Assembly: GCA_015223225.1 (NCBI GenBank) | Contig: JADFCQ010000002.1 | Location: 620,001 to 684,000 of the forward strand | Direction: 5' to 3' | From: Acetobacteraceae bacterium H6797 | GTDB lineage: Bacteria; Pseudomonadota; Alphaproteobacteria; Acetobacterales; Acetobacteraceae | Length of the DNA stretch: 64,000 nt | In this document: one piece after another, positions 52,366-62,452 of the stretch | Position numbering within the stretch: the first letter of the stretch is position 1 | Layout: every line of letters begins with the position of its first letter | Notes under the pieces: generated by a model | The model's database searches: none | What the model was told of the DNA's origin: nothing | The model's input: only the letters and a program-made list of their open reading frames with translations | Position numbers and translations under genes: made by a program

Positions 52366-53541
52366 TCAACCCTCGGTCTTGCCGCCTGCCTTCGCGGGCG
52401 GCTCGATCGGCAGCGTATCCACCACCGTCATGCCATAACCCTCGAAGCCGACGAGCGGCTTGGGGTGGTCCGATAGCAGAACCAGCTCCTTCACGCCCAG
52501 ATCGACCAGAATCTGGGCACCGATGCCGTAGTCGCGCAGCTCGGGCGGCATGGTGGGGCCGGCGAAGCCCAGCCCGCTCTTCAGCTCGCGCCCGCGCCTG
52601 ATCTGGCTGGCCAGGGTATCGGGCCGCATGTCGCGCAGCAGCACCACCGCACCCCGCCCGGCCTGCTCGATCATGCGCATCGCGCCATGCAGGTCGCGGT
52701 CGGCTTGGCCAGCAATGATATCGGTGAAGAGATTGACGGAATGGACGCGCACCAGCGCCGGGCCCGAACCGCCGAGATTGCCCTTCACCAACGCCAGATG
52801 CTCGCCCGGCATCATCGAGGTATTATAGACGATTGCCCGCCAATCCCCGCCGACCGGCAGGTTCAGCGTGCCTTCCTCGACACGATGGACGAGCTTTTCC
52901 GTCCGGCGGCGATGGGCGATGAGGTCCGCGATGGTGCCGAGCTTCAGCCCGTGATGCTGGGCGAAGGCCACCAGGTCCGGCATGCGGGCCATGGTGCCGT
53001 CCTCGTTCATGATCTCGCAGATCACGCCCGCCGGGTTTAGCCCGGCGAGCCGGGCGAAATCCACCGCCGCTTCGGTATGCCCGGCGCGGACCAGCGTGCC
53101 GCCCTCGCGCGCCACCAGCGGGAAGACGTGGCCGGGCGTGACGATATGCTCGCGGCCCAGTTCCGGATTGATCGCGACCGCCACGGTCCGTGCACGGTCG
53201 GCGGCGGAAATGCCGGTCGTGACGCCGTCCCGCGCCTCGATGGAGACGGTGAAGGCCGTCTGGTGGCGCGTGCCGTTGCTCTGGGCCATCAGCGGCAGGC
53301 CGAGCTGCTCCACGCGCGGGCGCGTCATGGCGAGGCATATCAGGCCGCGCGCGAAGCGGGCCATGAAGTTGATGGCATCGGGCGTCGCGAACTGGGCGGG
53401 AATGACGAGGTCGCCCTCGTTCTCGCGGTCCTCGTCATCAACGAGGATGAACATCCGGCCCGAACGCGCCTCTTCCAGAAGCTCCTCGGTCGGGCTGATG
53501 AATTCGGAAAAGCTGGTGCGCTGGGTGGTCACCGTGCTCAT
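52366..53541 (-). CDS. ribB: DHBP synthase with degenerate GTP cyclohydrolase II domain (RibBX type)
   Basis: The 391-residue protein has an intact N-terminal 3,4-dihydroxy-2-butanone 4-phosphate synthase (about 1-205): LVDDEDRENEGDLVIPAQF (metal site DDEDRENEGD), LAMTRPRVEQL, GHVFPLVAREGG, and HTEAAVDFARLAG. The C-terminal part (about 210-375) has a GTP cyclohydrolase II fold, but the zinc-binding Cys cluster (HSxCLTGD...RCDC) reads VHSVNLFTDI...ADRDLHGAM, with no Cys. GTP cyclohydrolase II activity is therefore not expected. Its ATG overlaps the ribE stop by four bases. A separate RibA is needed elsewhere in the genome. Confidence 0.94.
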   Translation of the reverse strand: MSTVTTQRTSFSEFISPTEELLEEARSGRMFILVDDEDRENEGDLVIPAQFATPDAINFMARFARGLICLAMTRPRVEQLGLPLMAQSNGTRHQTAFTVSIEARDGVTTGISAADRARTVAVAINPELGREHIVTPGHVFPLVAREGGTLVRAGHTEAAVDFARLAGLNPAGVICEIMNEDGTMARMPDLVAFAQHHGLKLGTIADLIAHRRRTEKLVHRVEEGTLNLPVGGDWRAIVYNTSMMPGEHLALVKGNLGGSGPALVRVHSVNLFTDIIAGQADRDLHGAMRMIEQAGRGAVVLLRDMRPDTLASQIRRGRELKSGLGFAGPTMPPELRDYGIGAQILVDLGVKELVLLSDHPKPLVGFEGYGMTVVDTLPIEPPAKAGGKTEG

Positions 53542-54140
53542 GCTCCATACTCCCTGAGCCGGGCGACGTAGCGCGCCAGCATGTCGATCTCGATATGCAC
53601 CGCATCGCCGGGCTTGAGCGCGCCGAGCGTGGTCACTTCGGCGGTGTGGGGAATGATATTGACCCCGAAAGTCTCGCCTTCCGTCTCGTTCACCGTCAGC
53701 GAGACACCGTCGATGGTCACCGAGCCCTTGGCCGCGATGAAGCGGGCCAGTTCCTTGCCGACGGAGAAGGTCAGCCGCAGCGAGCCGTTCTCCTGCCGCA
53801 CGCCCTCGAGCTTGCCGAGCCCGTCCACATGGCCCGAGACCACATGGCCGCCCAGTTCGTCGCCCAGCTTCAGCGCGCGCTCGAGGTTGATCTTCTTGCC
53901 CTCGCCCCAGCCGCCCAGCGTGGTCTTGGACAGGGTCTCGGCCGAGGCTTCGACGGTGAAAGCGTCGCCCTGGTAGCTGATCGCGGTCAGGCAGCAGCCC
54001 GAACAGGCAATGGAGGCGCCGATCGCCGCACCCTCCAGCCAGCCCGCGGGGGTCGCGATCACCATGCGCATATCCTGGCCGCCGCCGATGGGCGTAACCT
54101 GCCGCACCGTGCCCTGGGCGGTGATGATGCCGGTAAACAT
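53538..54140 (-). CDS. ribE: Riboflavin synthase alpha subunit
   Basis: The 200-residue enzyme dismutates two lumazine molecules to riboflavin. Its two lumazine-binding repeats show MFTGIITAQGTV at the start, SIACSGCCLTAIS, and in the second half VSGHVDGLGKLEGV and TIDGVSLTVNETEG. The start at 54140 (MFTGII) is fixed by family alignment; the open frame runs on upstream without support. 180 bases separate it from ribD; no FMN riboswitch is seen there. Its stop overlaps ribB by four bases. Confidence 0.96.
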   Translation of the reverse strand: MFTGIITAQGTVRQVTPIGGGQDMRMVIATPAGWLEGAAIGASIACSGCCLTAISYQGDAFTVEASAETLSKTTLGGWGEGKKINLERALKLGDELGGHVVSGHVDGLGKLEGVRQENGSLRLTFSVGKELARFIAAKGSVTIDGVSLTVNETEGETFGVNIIPHTAEVTTLGALKPGDAVHIEIDMLARYVARLREYGA

Positions 54141-54320
54141 TCGGCCCGAAGCTCCATCCATAACCCCTCGCCGGCCTGGGGGCCAATGGCGGGAGGCGAG
54201 TTCCTGGGCGGCCCTGAGGCCACTCGTTTCGGCCATCTGGATTGGGCTTTCGCGGCCCGGATGGCAAGAGGGCGCTTGGCCTTTCATGTCAGTATTGTGC
54301 GCCGCAAGCTGACCAGACGG

Positions 54321-55421
54321 TCACGCGCGTTGCAGCATCAGCAACCGGTCAGGCCCGAGGGCCTCTTCGGAAAGCAAAGTGAAGCGCGGGGCGGAGGCCA
54401 GGCGCGTGATACCCATCTCGTCGAGCCCGGCCCGGCCCTCGGCGCCGATCGCGACAGGGGCATGGAACCAGGCCAGCCGGTCCACCAGATCCGCCCGCAA
54501 GAGGCTCGCGGCGAGGCTCGCGCCGCCCTCGATCATCAGCCGGGTGATGCCCCGCTCCGCCAGGGCGCGCAGCATGGCGCCCGGATCGAGCCCCTGCCCT
54601 TCCTCACTCGCCGGCAGTTCCACCACCTCGGCCCCGGCCGCGCGAAGGGCCTCGAGCTTCTCGGCGGGATGCCCGGGCCGCGTCAGCACCCAGACGGGCG
54701 CCTCGGCGGCATTGCCCAGCATCCGGGCCGTCAGCGGCAGGCGCAGGCGCGAATCGGCAACGACCCGCACGGTCGGCACCGGCGCATAGCCCGGCAGGCG
54801 GCAGGTGAGGTCCGGATCATCGGCCAGGGCCGTGCCCGCACCGACCATCACCGCGTCATATTGCCCGCGCAGCTCATGCCCCCGGCGCCGCGCCTCGGGG
54901 CCGGTGATCCACTGGCTTTCGCCGGTGCCGGTCGCGATGCGGCCATCGAGCGAGGTGGCGAGCTTCAGCAGGGTCAGCGGCCGCCCGCGCTCGTTGCGGC
55001 TGGCGAAACCCGCGATCTGCTCTCGCGCCTCCGCCTCCAGCATGCCCTCGACCACCTCGATCCCGGCGGCGCGAAGCTGGGCGATGCCGCGGCCATCGAC
55101 GCGCGGATCGGGATCACGCGTCGCGATCACCACGCGGGCGACGCCGGCCTGGATCAGGGCCTGGGAACAGGGCGGGGTGCGCCCCCAATGGCTGCAGGGT
55201 TCGAGCGTGACATAGACCGTCGCCCCGCGCGCCGCCTCGCCCGCCCGGCGGAGCGCCTCCGTCTCGGCATGGGGCCGCCCGCCCGGCTGGGTCCAGCCAC
55301 GGCCGACGACGAGGCCATCGCGCATGATCACGCAGCCGACCGCGGGATTGGGCCAGGTATTGCCGAGGCCCCGGCGCGCGAGGGAAAGAGCGGCGCGCAT
55401 GGGCGCGGTATCGTCGGTCAC
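54321..55421 (-). CDS. ribD: Bifunctional riboflavin deaminase/reductase RibD
   Basis: The 366-residue enzyme joins a pyrimidine deaminase (about 1-145) to a reductase (about 150-360). The deaminase zinc motifs HAETEALRRAGE (HAE) and TLEPCSHWGRTPPCSQAL (PCSHxGRTPPC) are complete, and NPAVGCVIM is present. The reductase has RPLTLLKLATSLDGRIA and EGGASLAASLL. GTG at 55421 gives the usual short N-terminus; GTG at 55439 is the alternative, and neither has a strong ribosome-binding site. It is 50 bases downstream of nrdR. Confidence 0.94.
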   Translation of the reverse strand: MTDDTAPMRAALSLARRGLGNTWPNPAVGCVIMRDGLVVGRGWTQPGGRPHAETEALRRAGEAARGATVYVTLEPCSHWGRTPPCSQALIQAGVARVVIATRDPDPRVDGRGIAQLRAAGIEVVEGMLEAEAREQIAGFASRNERGRPLTLLKLATSLDGRIATGTGESQWITGPEARRRGHELRGQYDAVMVGAGTALADDPDLTCRLPGYAPVPTVRVVADSRLRLPLTARMLGNAAEAPVWVLTRPGHPAEKLEALRAAGAEVVELPASEEGQGLDPGAMLRALAERGITRLMIEGGASLAASLLRADLVDRLAWFHAPVAIGAEGRAGLDEMGITRLASAPRFTLLSEEALGPDRLLMLQRA

Positions 55422-55471
55422 GAGGCAGGGTCCGTGCACCCGGGAATCCCGGCCCGGGCTAGCGAGATGGG

Positions 55472-55927
55472 TCAGTTGTCATTGTCCATGGAGCCGAGGA
55501 AGGCCTGGAAGTCCTTCGCTTCCCGGAAGTTCCGGTAGACGGAGGCGAAGCGCACATAGGCAACCTCGTCCACGTCCTTCAAGGTCTCCATTACCACCTC
55601 GCCGATGCGATGGGTGGTGACCTCGGATTCGTTTTCCAGCTCGAGCCGGCGCTGGATGCCGTTGACGATCCGCTCCAGCCTGTCCTCGTCCACCGAGCGC
55701 TTGCGCAGGGCGACGCTGATGGAGCGGACGAGCTTTTCGCGATCGAAAGGCATCCGGCGGCCGTCGGATTTGACGACCACCAGATCCCGGAGCTGAACGC
55801 GCTCGAAAGTGGTGAAGCGGTTGCCGCAGGCGGCGCAGAAACGCCGGCGTCGGATGGCGGCCCCGTCATCCGCGGGGCGGCTGTCCTTCACCTGGGTATC
55901 TTCGCTGCCGCAGAACGGACACCGCAT
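55472..55927 (-). CDS. nrdR: Transcriptional repressor NrdR
   Basis: The 151-residue repressor controls ribonucleotide reductase genes. The N-terminal zinc ribbon [18 protein letters not shown], with [15 protein letters not shown], has all four Cys. The ATP-cone follows ([20 protein letters not shown]). It lies between glyA and ribD, a typical alphaproteobacterial order. NrdR senses ATP/dATP and binds NrdR boxes, none of which I saw in this window. Confidence 0.97.
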   Translation of the reverse strand: MRCPFCGSEDTQVKDSRPADDGAAIRRRRFCAACGNRFTTFERVQLRDLVVVKSDGRRMPFDREKLVRSISVALRKRSVDEDRLERIVNGIQRRLELENESEVTTHRIGEVVMETLKDVDEVAYVRFASVYRNFREAKDFQAFLGSMDNDN

Positions 55928-55965
55928 CCAGCCACCCTTTTCGTCGCTTCCCCTTCGGGGTTACC

Positions 55966-57270
<1,305 letters not shown>

Positions 57271-57274
57271 CGCC

Positions 57275-57748
57275 TCACTCCTTGCTGGCGGTCGGGGAAA
57301 GCTTGGCCACGCGGCGGGCATGGCGGCCGCCTTCGTATTCGGTGGCCAGGAAGGCCGACAGCGCGTCGCGCACCGTCTCCTCGCCCGTGGTCCGGGCGCC
57401 GAAGCAGGCGACATTCGCGTCGTTATGCGCCCGCGTCAGGCGCGCTTCCGTCGTATTGTGCAGCACCGTCGCGCGGACGGCGGGGTTGCGGTTGGCCGCG
57501 ATCTGCATGCCGATGCCGGTGCCGCAGACCAGCACGCCGAAAGTGGCGCGGCCATCGGCGATGGCGGCGGCGACCTGACCGGCGAAATCCGGGTAATCCA
57601 CGCTCGCCGAGCCATCGGTGCCCATGTCCAGCACCGGGTAACCGGCGTCACGCAGCCAGTCGCGGAGGGAATCCTTCAGGACGACACCGGCATGGTCGGC
57701 ACCCAAGGCAATCGTGGTACCCGCGATGGGAGTCTCGGCGTTTTTCAT
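57275..57748 (-). CDS. rpiB: Ribose-5-phosphate isomerase B
   Basis: The 157-residue isomerase interconverts ribose and ribulose 5-phosphate. [18 protein letters not shown] (LGADHAG), [16 protein letters not shown] with the catalytic Cys, and [12 protein letters not shown] match the RpiB/LacA family. A frequent alternative function in the family, allose isomerisation, is less likely here. It is the first gene of the rpiB-glyA-nrdR-rib-nusB-thiL run. Confidence 0.95.
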   Translation of the reverse strand: MKNAETPIAGTTIALGADHAGVVLKDSLRDWLRDAGYPVLDMGTDGSASVDYPDFAGQVAAAIADGRATFGVLVCGTGIGMQIAANRNPAVRATVLHNTTEARLTRAHNDANVACFGARTTGEETVRDALSAFLATEYEGGRHARRVAKLSPTASKE

Positions 57749-57828
57749 GGCAGCCCCTTAGCATGGGGGTCCGCCCGCGCGAAACGTTACCCCATCCCTC
57801 CATGCCGCAACCCTTCCATGTGTAGGGC

Positions 57829-58491
57829 TCAGAGGCGCCCGAGGCCCCAGGCGGCCAGCGCCGCCACCACCGCCACCCCGGCCCCGCGCCAGAAGGAGGC
57901 AATGCGGGGCGCCTGGCTTGCGATGCTGGCCGGGACCGTCTTCCGCCCCGTGATCATGGGGCCGATCAGGTTCTGCCGCTTCACCAGCAGATAGACCAGC
58001 ACGGCGAGGATATGCAGCCCGGCGGCGCCGAGGATGAGGTTGAAGTTCAGCCCGTGGAAGCTCGTCGCCTCCTCGCTCAGCCAGCCGGGCACGAAACCGG
58101 CCAGCGGCCCCTTCGTGAAAACGCCATCATCCGCGACGAGCCCCGTGCCGACCTGGATGACGAGCAGCAGCAGGAGGAGCAGCACCATCAGCCCACCAGC
58201 CGCGTTATGGCCCATCTCCACATCGCGCTGCTTCCGGCCCGCCTGCGCGAGATAGACCACCGCCGCGACGGGCGAGCGCACGAAATCTGAGAATCGCGCC
58301 GAGCCTGAGCCCACGATCCCCCAGACGATGCGGAAGACCAGCAGGCCGAACATGGCCAGGCCGAGCGTGACATGCAGGTCCATCCGCCCCGTCTCGGCCG
58401 TCCACCACATCAGGCCGAGCAGGGCAACGAGCGCCCAGTGGAAAAGCCGCACCCAGATATCCCAGACCTTCACCCGCGCCGTCGCCGTCAT
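57829..58491 (-). CDS. Cytochrome b561 family protein
   Basis: The 220-residue protein has four main membrane helices plus a C-terminal one. His residues suited to bind two haems b are at RLFHWALVA, MDLHVTLGL, GHNAAGG, FHGLNFN and GLHILAVL. It resembles the di-haem cytochrome b of the prokaryotic b561/Ni-Fe hydrogenase type, which shuttles electrons to or from the quinone pool. The start at 58491 (MTATARVKVWD) was chosen over the longer frame because the family begins here. No diheme c-type partner is adjacent. Confidence 0.88.
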   Translation of the reverse strand: MTATARVKVWDIWVRLFHWALVALLGLMWWTAETGRMDLHVTLGLAMFGLLVFRIVWGIVGSGSARFSDFVRSPVAAVVYLAQAGRKQRDVEMGHNAAGGLMVLLLLLLLVIQVGTGLVADDGVFTKGPLAGFVPGWLSEEATSFHGLNFNLILGAAGLHILAVLVYLLVKRQNLIGPMITGRKTVPASIASQAPRIASFWRGAGVAVVAALAAWGLGRL

Positions 58492-58667
58492 GCTCGCTCC
58501 TGATGGGCTCTCCCACCGAGCATGCCCGAAGGCGGGCCGAGGCTGCAACGAAGGCGCCGCCATGAGGGCTCCCGTTGCCGCCTTGGTGTCACAGCGGGGA
58601 AACTTCAACCGGGGGGGCCCCTGCTCGCCCTTGCTCACTTGTGCGAGACCTGCCTAGTTACGCGCGC

Positions 58668-59945
58668 ATGACGGTTTCCTCCCCCACCCGCAAATACCTG
58701 CTCGGCGGTATCGCCCTGGCCGCGCTGCTCGTGGCCGGCTGGTTCGCCCTGCCGCCCGGCGCCCCCAGCCCGGCGGGTGAGGGAACACGCCCCGTCACCG
58801 CCGCCGCCTCGCCCCAGGCCGCCCCCCAACAGCAGGCGGCGCCGCCCCTCTCCGGCCAGCAGCCCCCCGCTCAGCAGCCGGCCACGCCACAGGCCACCGG
58901 CCAGGCTGCCGCCCCCACTTCGCCCTCCCCAGGCACGCCGTCGCCTGCGACGCGGGGCCAGGCCGCCAACCAGGCCGCCCCCCGCGCGCCCGGCCAGGCT
59001 CAGGCCAATGCCCCCTCAGGCGCCGCCCCGCGCCCGGCTGCCCCGACCACCGCCGCCAGCCCCCCCGCGCAGGCCCAGGCGACCACCCCGCCTGCCGCCG
59101 CCACCACGCCCGATGCCGCCGCCGAGGCCCCCCGCTTCGACGTCGTCCGTGTCGGCCGGGGCGGCAATGTCGTCACCGCCGGCCGCGCCACTCCGCGCGC
59201 CGAGGTCACGCTCTTCGCCACCGGCCGCCCCCTCGGCACCGCCCGCAGCGACGGACGCGGCGAATGGACCATCCTGCCCGAAGCCGCGCTGCCCCCCGGC
59301 GCCCATGAGCTGACGCTCAAGTCGAAGGATCAGGCCGGCCGCGAGGTTCAGGGGCCCGATACCGTGCTCGTCGTCGTGCCGGAGCCCTCGCCCGCCGTGG
59401 CCGGCACCGGCAATGCGCCGCCCGTCGCCGTGCTGATGCCGCAGAACGCCGCCCCCCGCGTGCTGCAGTCGGCCCGCCCCGCGGGCACCGCCGCCGGCAG
59501 CGCGCTGGGCCTCGACGTGATCGATTACGACGACAAGGGCGCGATGCGCTTCCTCGGCACCGCCCCGGCGGGTGCCACCGTCCGCAGCTATGTCGACGAC
59601 CAGCATACCGGCGACGTCACTTCGGGCGCCGATGGCCGCTGGATGCTCTCGCCCTCGCCCGTTCCCGAGCCCGGCCGCCACCGGCTGCGCCTGGATCAGA
59701 TCGGCGAAGGCGGCCGCGTGGTCGCCCGTCTCGAGCTGCCCTTCCAGCGCGATACCCTCCCCGCCGCGGCGGCACGGGCCGATCGCGTCGTGATCCAGCC
59801 GGGCAATAACCTCTGGCGCATCGCGCGCGAGACCTATGGGCGCGGCATCCGCTACACGGTCATCTTCGCCGCCAATCGCGACCAGATCCGCGATCCGGCC
59901 CTCATCTTCCCCGGCCAGATCTTCACGCTGCCCGAGAACCGCTAG
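58668..59945 (+). CDS. Membrane-anchored LysM protein with Pro/Ala/Gln-rich linker
   Basis: The 425-residue protein has an N-terminal membrane anchor (YLLGGIALAALLVAGWFAL, about 11-29), a low-complexity Pro/Ala/Gln/Thr linker (about 30-160), two Ig-like or bacterial-Ig modules (about 165-370, with ATGRPLGTARSDGRGEWTI in the first) and a C-terminal LysM domain (IQPGNNLWRIARETYGRG to FPGQIFTLP). It likely binds peptidoglycan from the inner membrane. The ATG at 58668 begins the anchor; the frame extends upstream without support. Confidence 0.85.
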   Translation: MTVSSPTRKYLLGGIALAALLVAGWFALPPGAPSPAGEGTRPVTAAASPQAAPQQQAAPPLSGQQPPAQQPATPQATGQAAAPTSPSPGTPSPATRGQAANQAAPRAPGQAQANAPSGAAPRPAAPTTAASPPAQAQATTPPAAATTPDAAAEAPRFDVVRVGRGGNVVTAGRATPRAEVTLFATGRPLGTARSDGRGEWTILPEAALPPGAHELTLKSKDQAGREVQGPDTVLVVVPEPSPAVAGTGNAPPVAVLMPQNAAPRVLQSARPAGTAAGSALGLDVIDYDDKGAMRFLGTAPAGATVRSYVDDQHTGDVTSGADGRWMLSPSPVPEPGRHRLRLDQIGEGGRVVARLELPFQRDTLPAAAARADRVVIQPGNNLWRIARETYGRGIRYTVIFAANRDQIRDPALIFPGQIFTLPENR

Positions 59946-60004
59946 GCTTGAGGCCCTGCCCGCCCCGCCGTAAGACGGCGGGGCCGAGCCGAAGGAAGCC
60001 TCCC

Positions 60005-61966
60005 TTGCCGAAACCGCCCCCCGTCAGTCCCTCGGCCAGCGCGGTGCTGGAAAAGGCCGTCGCCCTCCATCGCGCCGGGCATTTCGCCGAGGCCATCCGG
60101 GGCTACGACATCCTCCTCCCCGCCAAGCCGCGCGACGGGCAGCTTCTCTATCTGCGCGGCCATGCCGCCATGCTGCTGGGCCGGACGCAGGAGGCGCTGG
60201 ATTTCCTCGCCCGCTCCGTCGCCGCCAATCCCAGTGCCACCGAGGCGCAGACGGCGCTCGGCAATGTCCTGCTCGATCTCGGCCGTGCTCGCGAGGCCCT
60301 GCCGCATTTCGGCAAAGCACTGGTGCTGCAGCCGGCCAATATCGAAGCGGCCCTGAACCGCGGCGTGGCCCTGGCCGCCCTCGGCCAGCATGCCGAGGCG
60401 CTGGCCGCCTATGACAAGGTGATCGCCCGCGCGCCGGAGCTTGCCGAGGCGCATCACAATCGCGGCCTGATGCTCGAGGCGATTGGCCGCCCGCGCGATG
60501 CCGGGGCCGCCTATGCCGAGGCCGTCCGCCTCGATCCGCGCTTCGCCGACGCCCATCTCTCGCTCGGCAATATCCTGCACCGGGCCGGTGCCTTCGATGC
60601 GGCGGTGGAGCGGTTCGAGGCCGTCCTGCAGCTCCAGCCCCGCTCGCTCAAGGCCCAGTTCAACCGGGCCAATGCGCTGCGCGACAAGGGCGCGGCGGAA
60701 GAGGCGCTCGAAGGCTATGACCGCGCCCTGGCCATCGACCCCACCCATGCCGGGGCGCGCGGCAACCGGGCCATGACCCTCGTGGACCTCCGCCGCCGCG
60801 ACGAGGCCCTGGCGCAGCTCGCCGAGGCCGGGACGCCCGAATTGCTGAACATCAAGGGCAATATCCTGCACGAGATGGGCCGCTTCGAGGAGGCGCTGGC
60901 CTGTTTCGACCAGGCCCTGGCCCTCGCGCCCGCCGATGCCACCGCCCTCTCGAACCGCGCCAATGCCCTGATGGCCCTCGGCCGGCACGAGGCCGCCATG
61001 GAGAGCCATGACCGCGCCCTCGCCGCTCGCCCGGACGACGCCGATGCGGCATTCGGCAAGGCCTGCGCCCTGATCTCCCTCGGCCAGTTCGAGGAAGGCT
61101 GGCGGCTCTTCGAGGCCCGGAAGCGCAAGCGCGATGCCGTCGGCCATCGCAGCTTCCCCCAGCCGTTCTGGACGGGGGCCGAGCCGGTTGAGGGCCGGAC
61201 GGTCTTCATCCATCACGAGCAGGGAATCGGCGATGCCCTGCATCTGAGCCGCTATGCCCCGCTGCTGGCCGCGAGAGGCGCCCGCGTCATCCTCGCCACC
61301 CCCGCGCCGCTGCTGCCGCTCCTGACGCAATGGTCACCGGCGGTGGATGTGATCGAGGAAGGCACCGTTCCGGCCGAATTCGACTATCACTGCCCGCTGA
61401 TGAGCCTGCCCTTGGCCTTCGGCACCACGCTCGACACCGTTCCCCCGCCCGCGCTGCTCAAGGCCGATCCGGAGCGGGCGCGGCGCTGGGCCGCCATCCT
61501 GCCGGACGACCTGCCAGGGCCTCGCATCGGGCTGGTCTGGAGCGGCAATCCGAGTTTCCGCAACGACCTCTTCCGCTCCATTCCCCTCGCGGCCCTGCTG
61601 CCGCTGGTGGAGCATCCGGCCTGCTGGATCAGCCTCCAGAAGGAGATCCGGGCCTCTGACGTGCCCGCGCTCTCGGGCATGGAACACGTTTTCCAGGCCG
61701 GCGACGGGCTGACGGATTTCGCTGAGACGGCCGCCGTGATCGATGGGCTGGACCTGGTGATCGCGGCCGATAGCAGCGTGGGCCATCTCGCCGGCAGCAT
61801 GGGCAAGCCGACCTGGCTGATGGTGCCCGCCGGTTCGGACTGGCGCTGGATGCATGGGCGCGAGACCAGCCGCTGGTACCCGCAGCACCGCCTGTTCCGC
61901 CAGGAGAAGCCGGGCGACTGGGCCGGTGTGGTGGCGCGCGTCAAAGAGGCGCTGGCGGGGCTCTAA
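60005..61966 (+). CDS. TPR protein with C-terminal glycosyltransferase-like domain
   Basis: The 653-residue protein (TTG start at 60005, with GAAGGAAG upstream; TTG at 59948 is an alternative) has about ten or eleven TPR repeats over residues 10-380 (pattern NRGxALxxLGRxxEALxxYDxAL). A domain of about 230 residues like glycosyltransferase family 9/41 folds follows: VFIHHEQGIGDALHLSRYAP, GLVWSGNPSFRND, and a late ADSSVGHLAGSMGKPTWLM (DSSVGHLAG). Related proteins are linked to protein or flagellin glycosylation, but the substrate here is unknown. A terminator follows. Confidence 0.87.
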   Translation: MPKPPPVSPSASAVLEKAVALHRAGHFAEAIRGYDILLPAKPRDGQLLYLRGHAAMLLGRTQEALDFLARSVAANPSATEAQTALGNVLLDLGRAREALPHFGKALVLQPANIEAALNRGVALAALGQHAEALAAYDKVIARAPELAEAHHNRGLMLEAIGRPRDAGAAYAEAVRLDPRFADAHLSLGNILHRAGAFDAAVERFEAVLQLQPRSLKAQFNRANALRDKGAAEEALEGYDRALAIDPTHAGARGNRAMTLVDLRRRDEALAQLAEAGTPELLNIKGNILHEMGRFEEALACFDQALALAPADATALSNRANALMALGRHEAAMESHDRALAARPDDADAAFGKACALISLGQFEEGWRLFEARKRKRDAVGHRSFPQPFWTGAEPVEGRTVFIHHEQGIGDALHLSRYAPLLAARGARVILATPAPLLPLLTQWSPAVDVIEEGTVPAEFDYHCPLMSLPLAFGTTLDTVPPPALLKADPERARRWAAILPDDLPGPRIGLVWSGNPSFRNDLFRSIPLAALLPLVEHPACWISLQKEIRASDVPALSGMEHVFQAGDGLTDFAETAAVIDGLDLVIAADSSVGHLAGSMGKPTWLMVPAGSDWRWMHGRETSRWYPQHRLFRQEKPGDWAGVVARVKEALAGL

Positions 61967-61993
61967 GCCCCGTCGCTGCCGTCCGGGCATGAA

Positions 61994-62017
61994 AAAAGGC
62001 GGGGAAACCCGCCTTTT
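61994..62017. terminator. Bidirectional intrinsic terminator
   Basis: A perfect 10-bp stem AAAAGGCGGG / CCCGCCTTTT with loop GAAA, flanked by A- and T-runs. It ends the TPR gene transcript on the plus strand and the small minus-strand gene at 62055. Confidence 0.9.
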
Positions 62018-62054
62018 AAACGCTCAAGAGCCCTTCAGGCCCTGAAGCCGCCCT

Positions 62055-62294
62055 TCACGGGCATTCGCAGCCGTCGGTCGGGCCGGTATCGCCGCGCACC
62101 ACGTGATGGTCGATCCACTCGGCCACGAGGCGGCGAGCCTCGCTCACCGAAGCCTCGGGGTGATGAATCCGATAGAGGGCGGTGCAGGACATGAAGGCGT
62201 TCAGATCCTCGGTCCCGCCATCACGCAGCTCGCGATAGGCCGTAACCACGGCCCGTTCGCAACGGCGGGTGATATGGCTGAAGTCCACGCCCAT
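62055..62294 (-). CDS. Small cytoplasmic protein of unknown function
   Basis: This 79-residue protein (start 62294, MGVDFSHITRRC) has a strong ribosome-binding site GAGGAGG at good distance, which fixes the start over the longer open frame. It is mostly helical by eye, with no signal peptide. It contains several His (IHHP, DHHV) and four Cys, including a C-terminal CEC, which suggests metal binding. I do not know the family. It has its own terminator (61994-62017). Confidence 0.72.
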   Translation of the reverse strand: MGVDFSHITRRCERAVVTAYRELRDGGTEDLNAFMSCTALYRIHHPEASVSEARRLVAEWIDHHVVRGDTGPTDGCECP

Positions 62295-62419
62295 CCGTAC
62301 CTCCTCACGCGAGAATTCTCGGGCATTTGAGAATTCTTCGCAACTCAACAAGCCTAGTTTTATCCGCAACCAGCCCCTGGTTCAAGCGGCGATGGCCGGT
62401 TCTTGCCGCAACGCAAGGC

Positions 62420-62443
62420 GGCGGGTGGCGCAACCCACCCGCC
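62420..62443 (-). terminator. Hairpin downstream of dmlA
   Basis: GGCGGGTGG (62420-62428) and CCACCCGCC (62435-62443) form a 9-bp stem with a 6-base loop ten bases past the dehydrogenase stop. No T-run is seen on the minus strand. Confidence 0.4.
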
Positions 62444-62452
62444 TGAACGGTA

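Noticed and set aside
53542..54267. N-terminal extension of ribB (633-residue frame)
   Set aside because: The extra 242 codons are the out-of-frame shadow of ribE; ribB starts at 53541 with MSTVTTQRTSF.
54141..54320. Possible FMN riboswitch upstream of ribE
   Set aside because: None of the conserved RFN-element blocks can be found on the minus strand in the spacer.
53595..55538. 647-residue plus-strand open frame across the rib genes
   Set aside because: Shadow of ribE and ribD; product lacks any fold signature.
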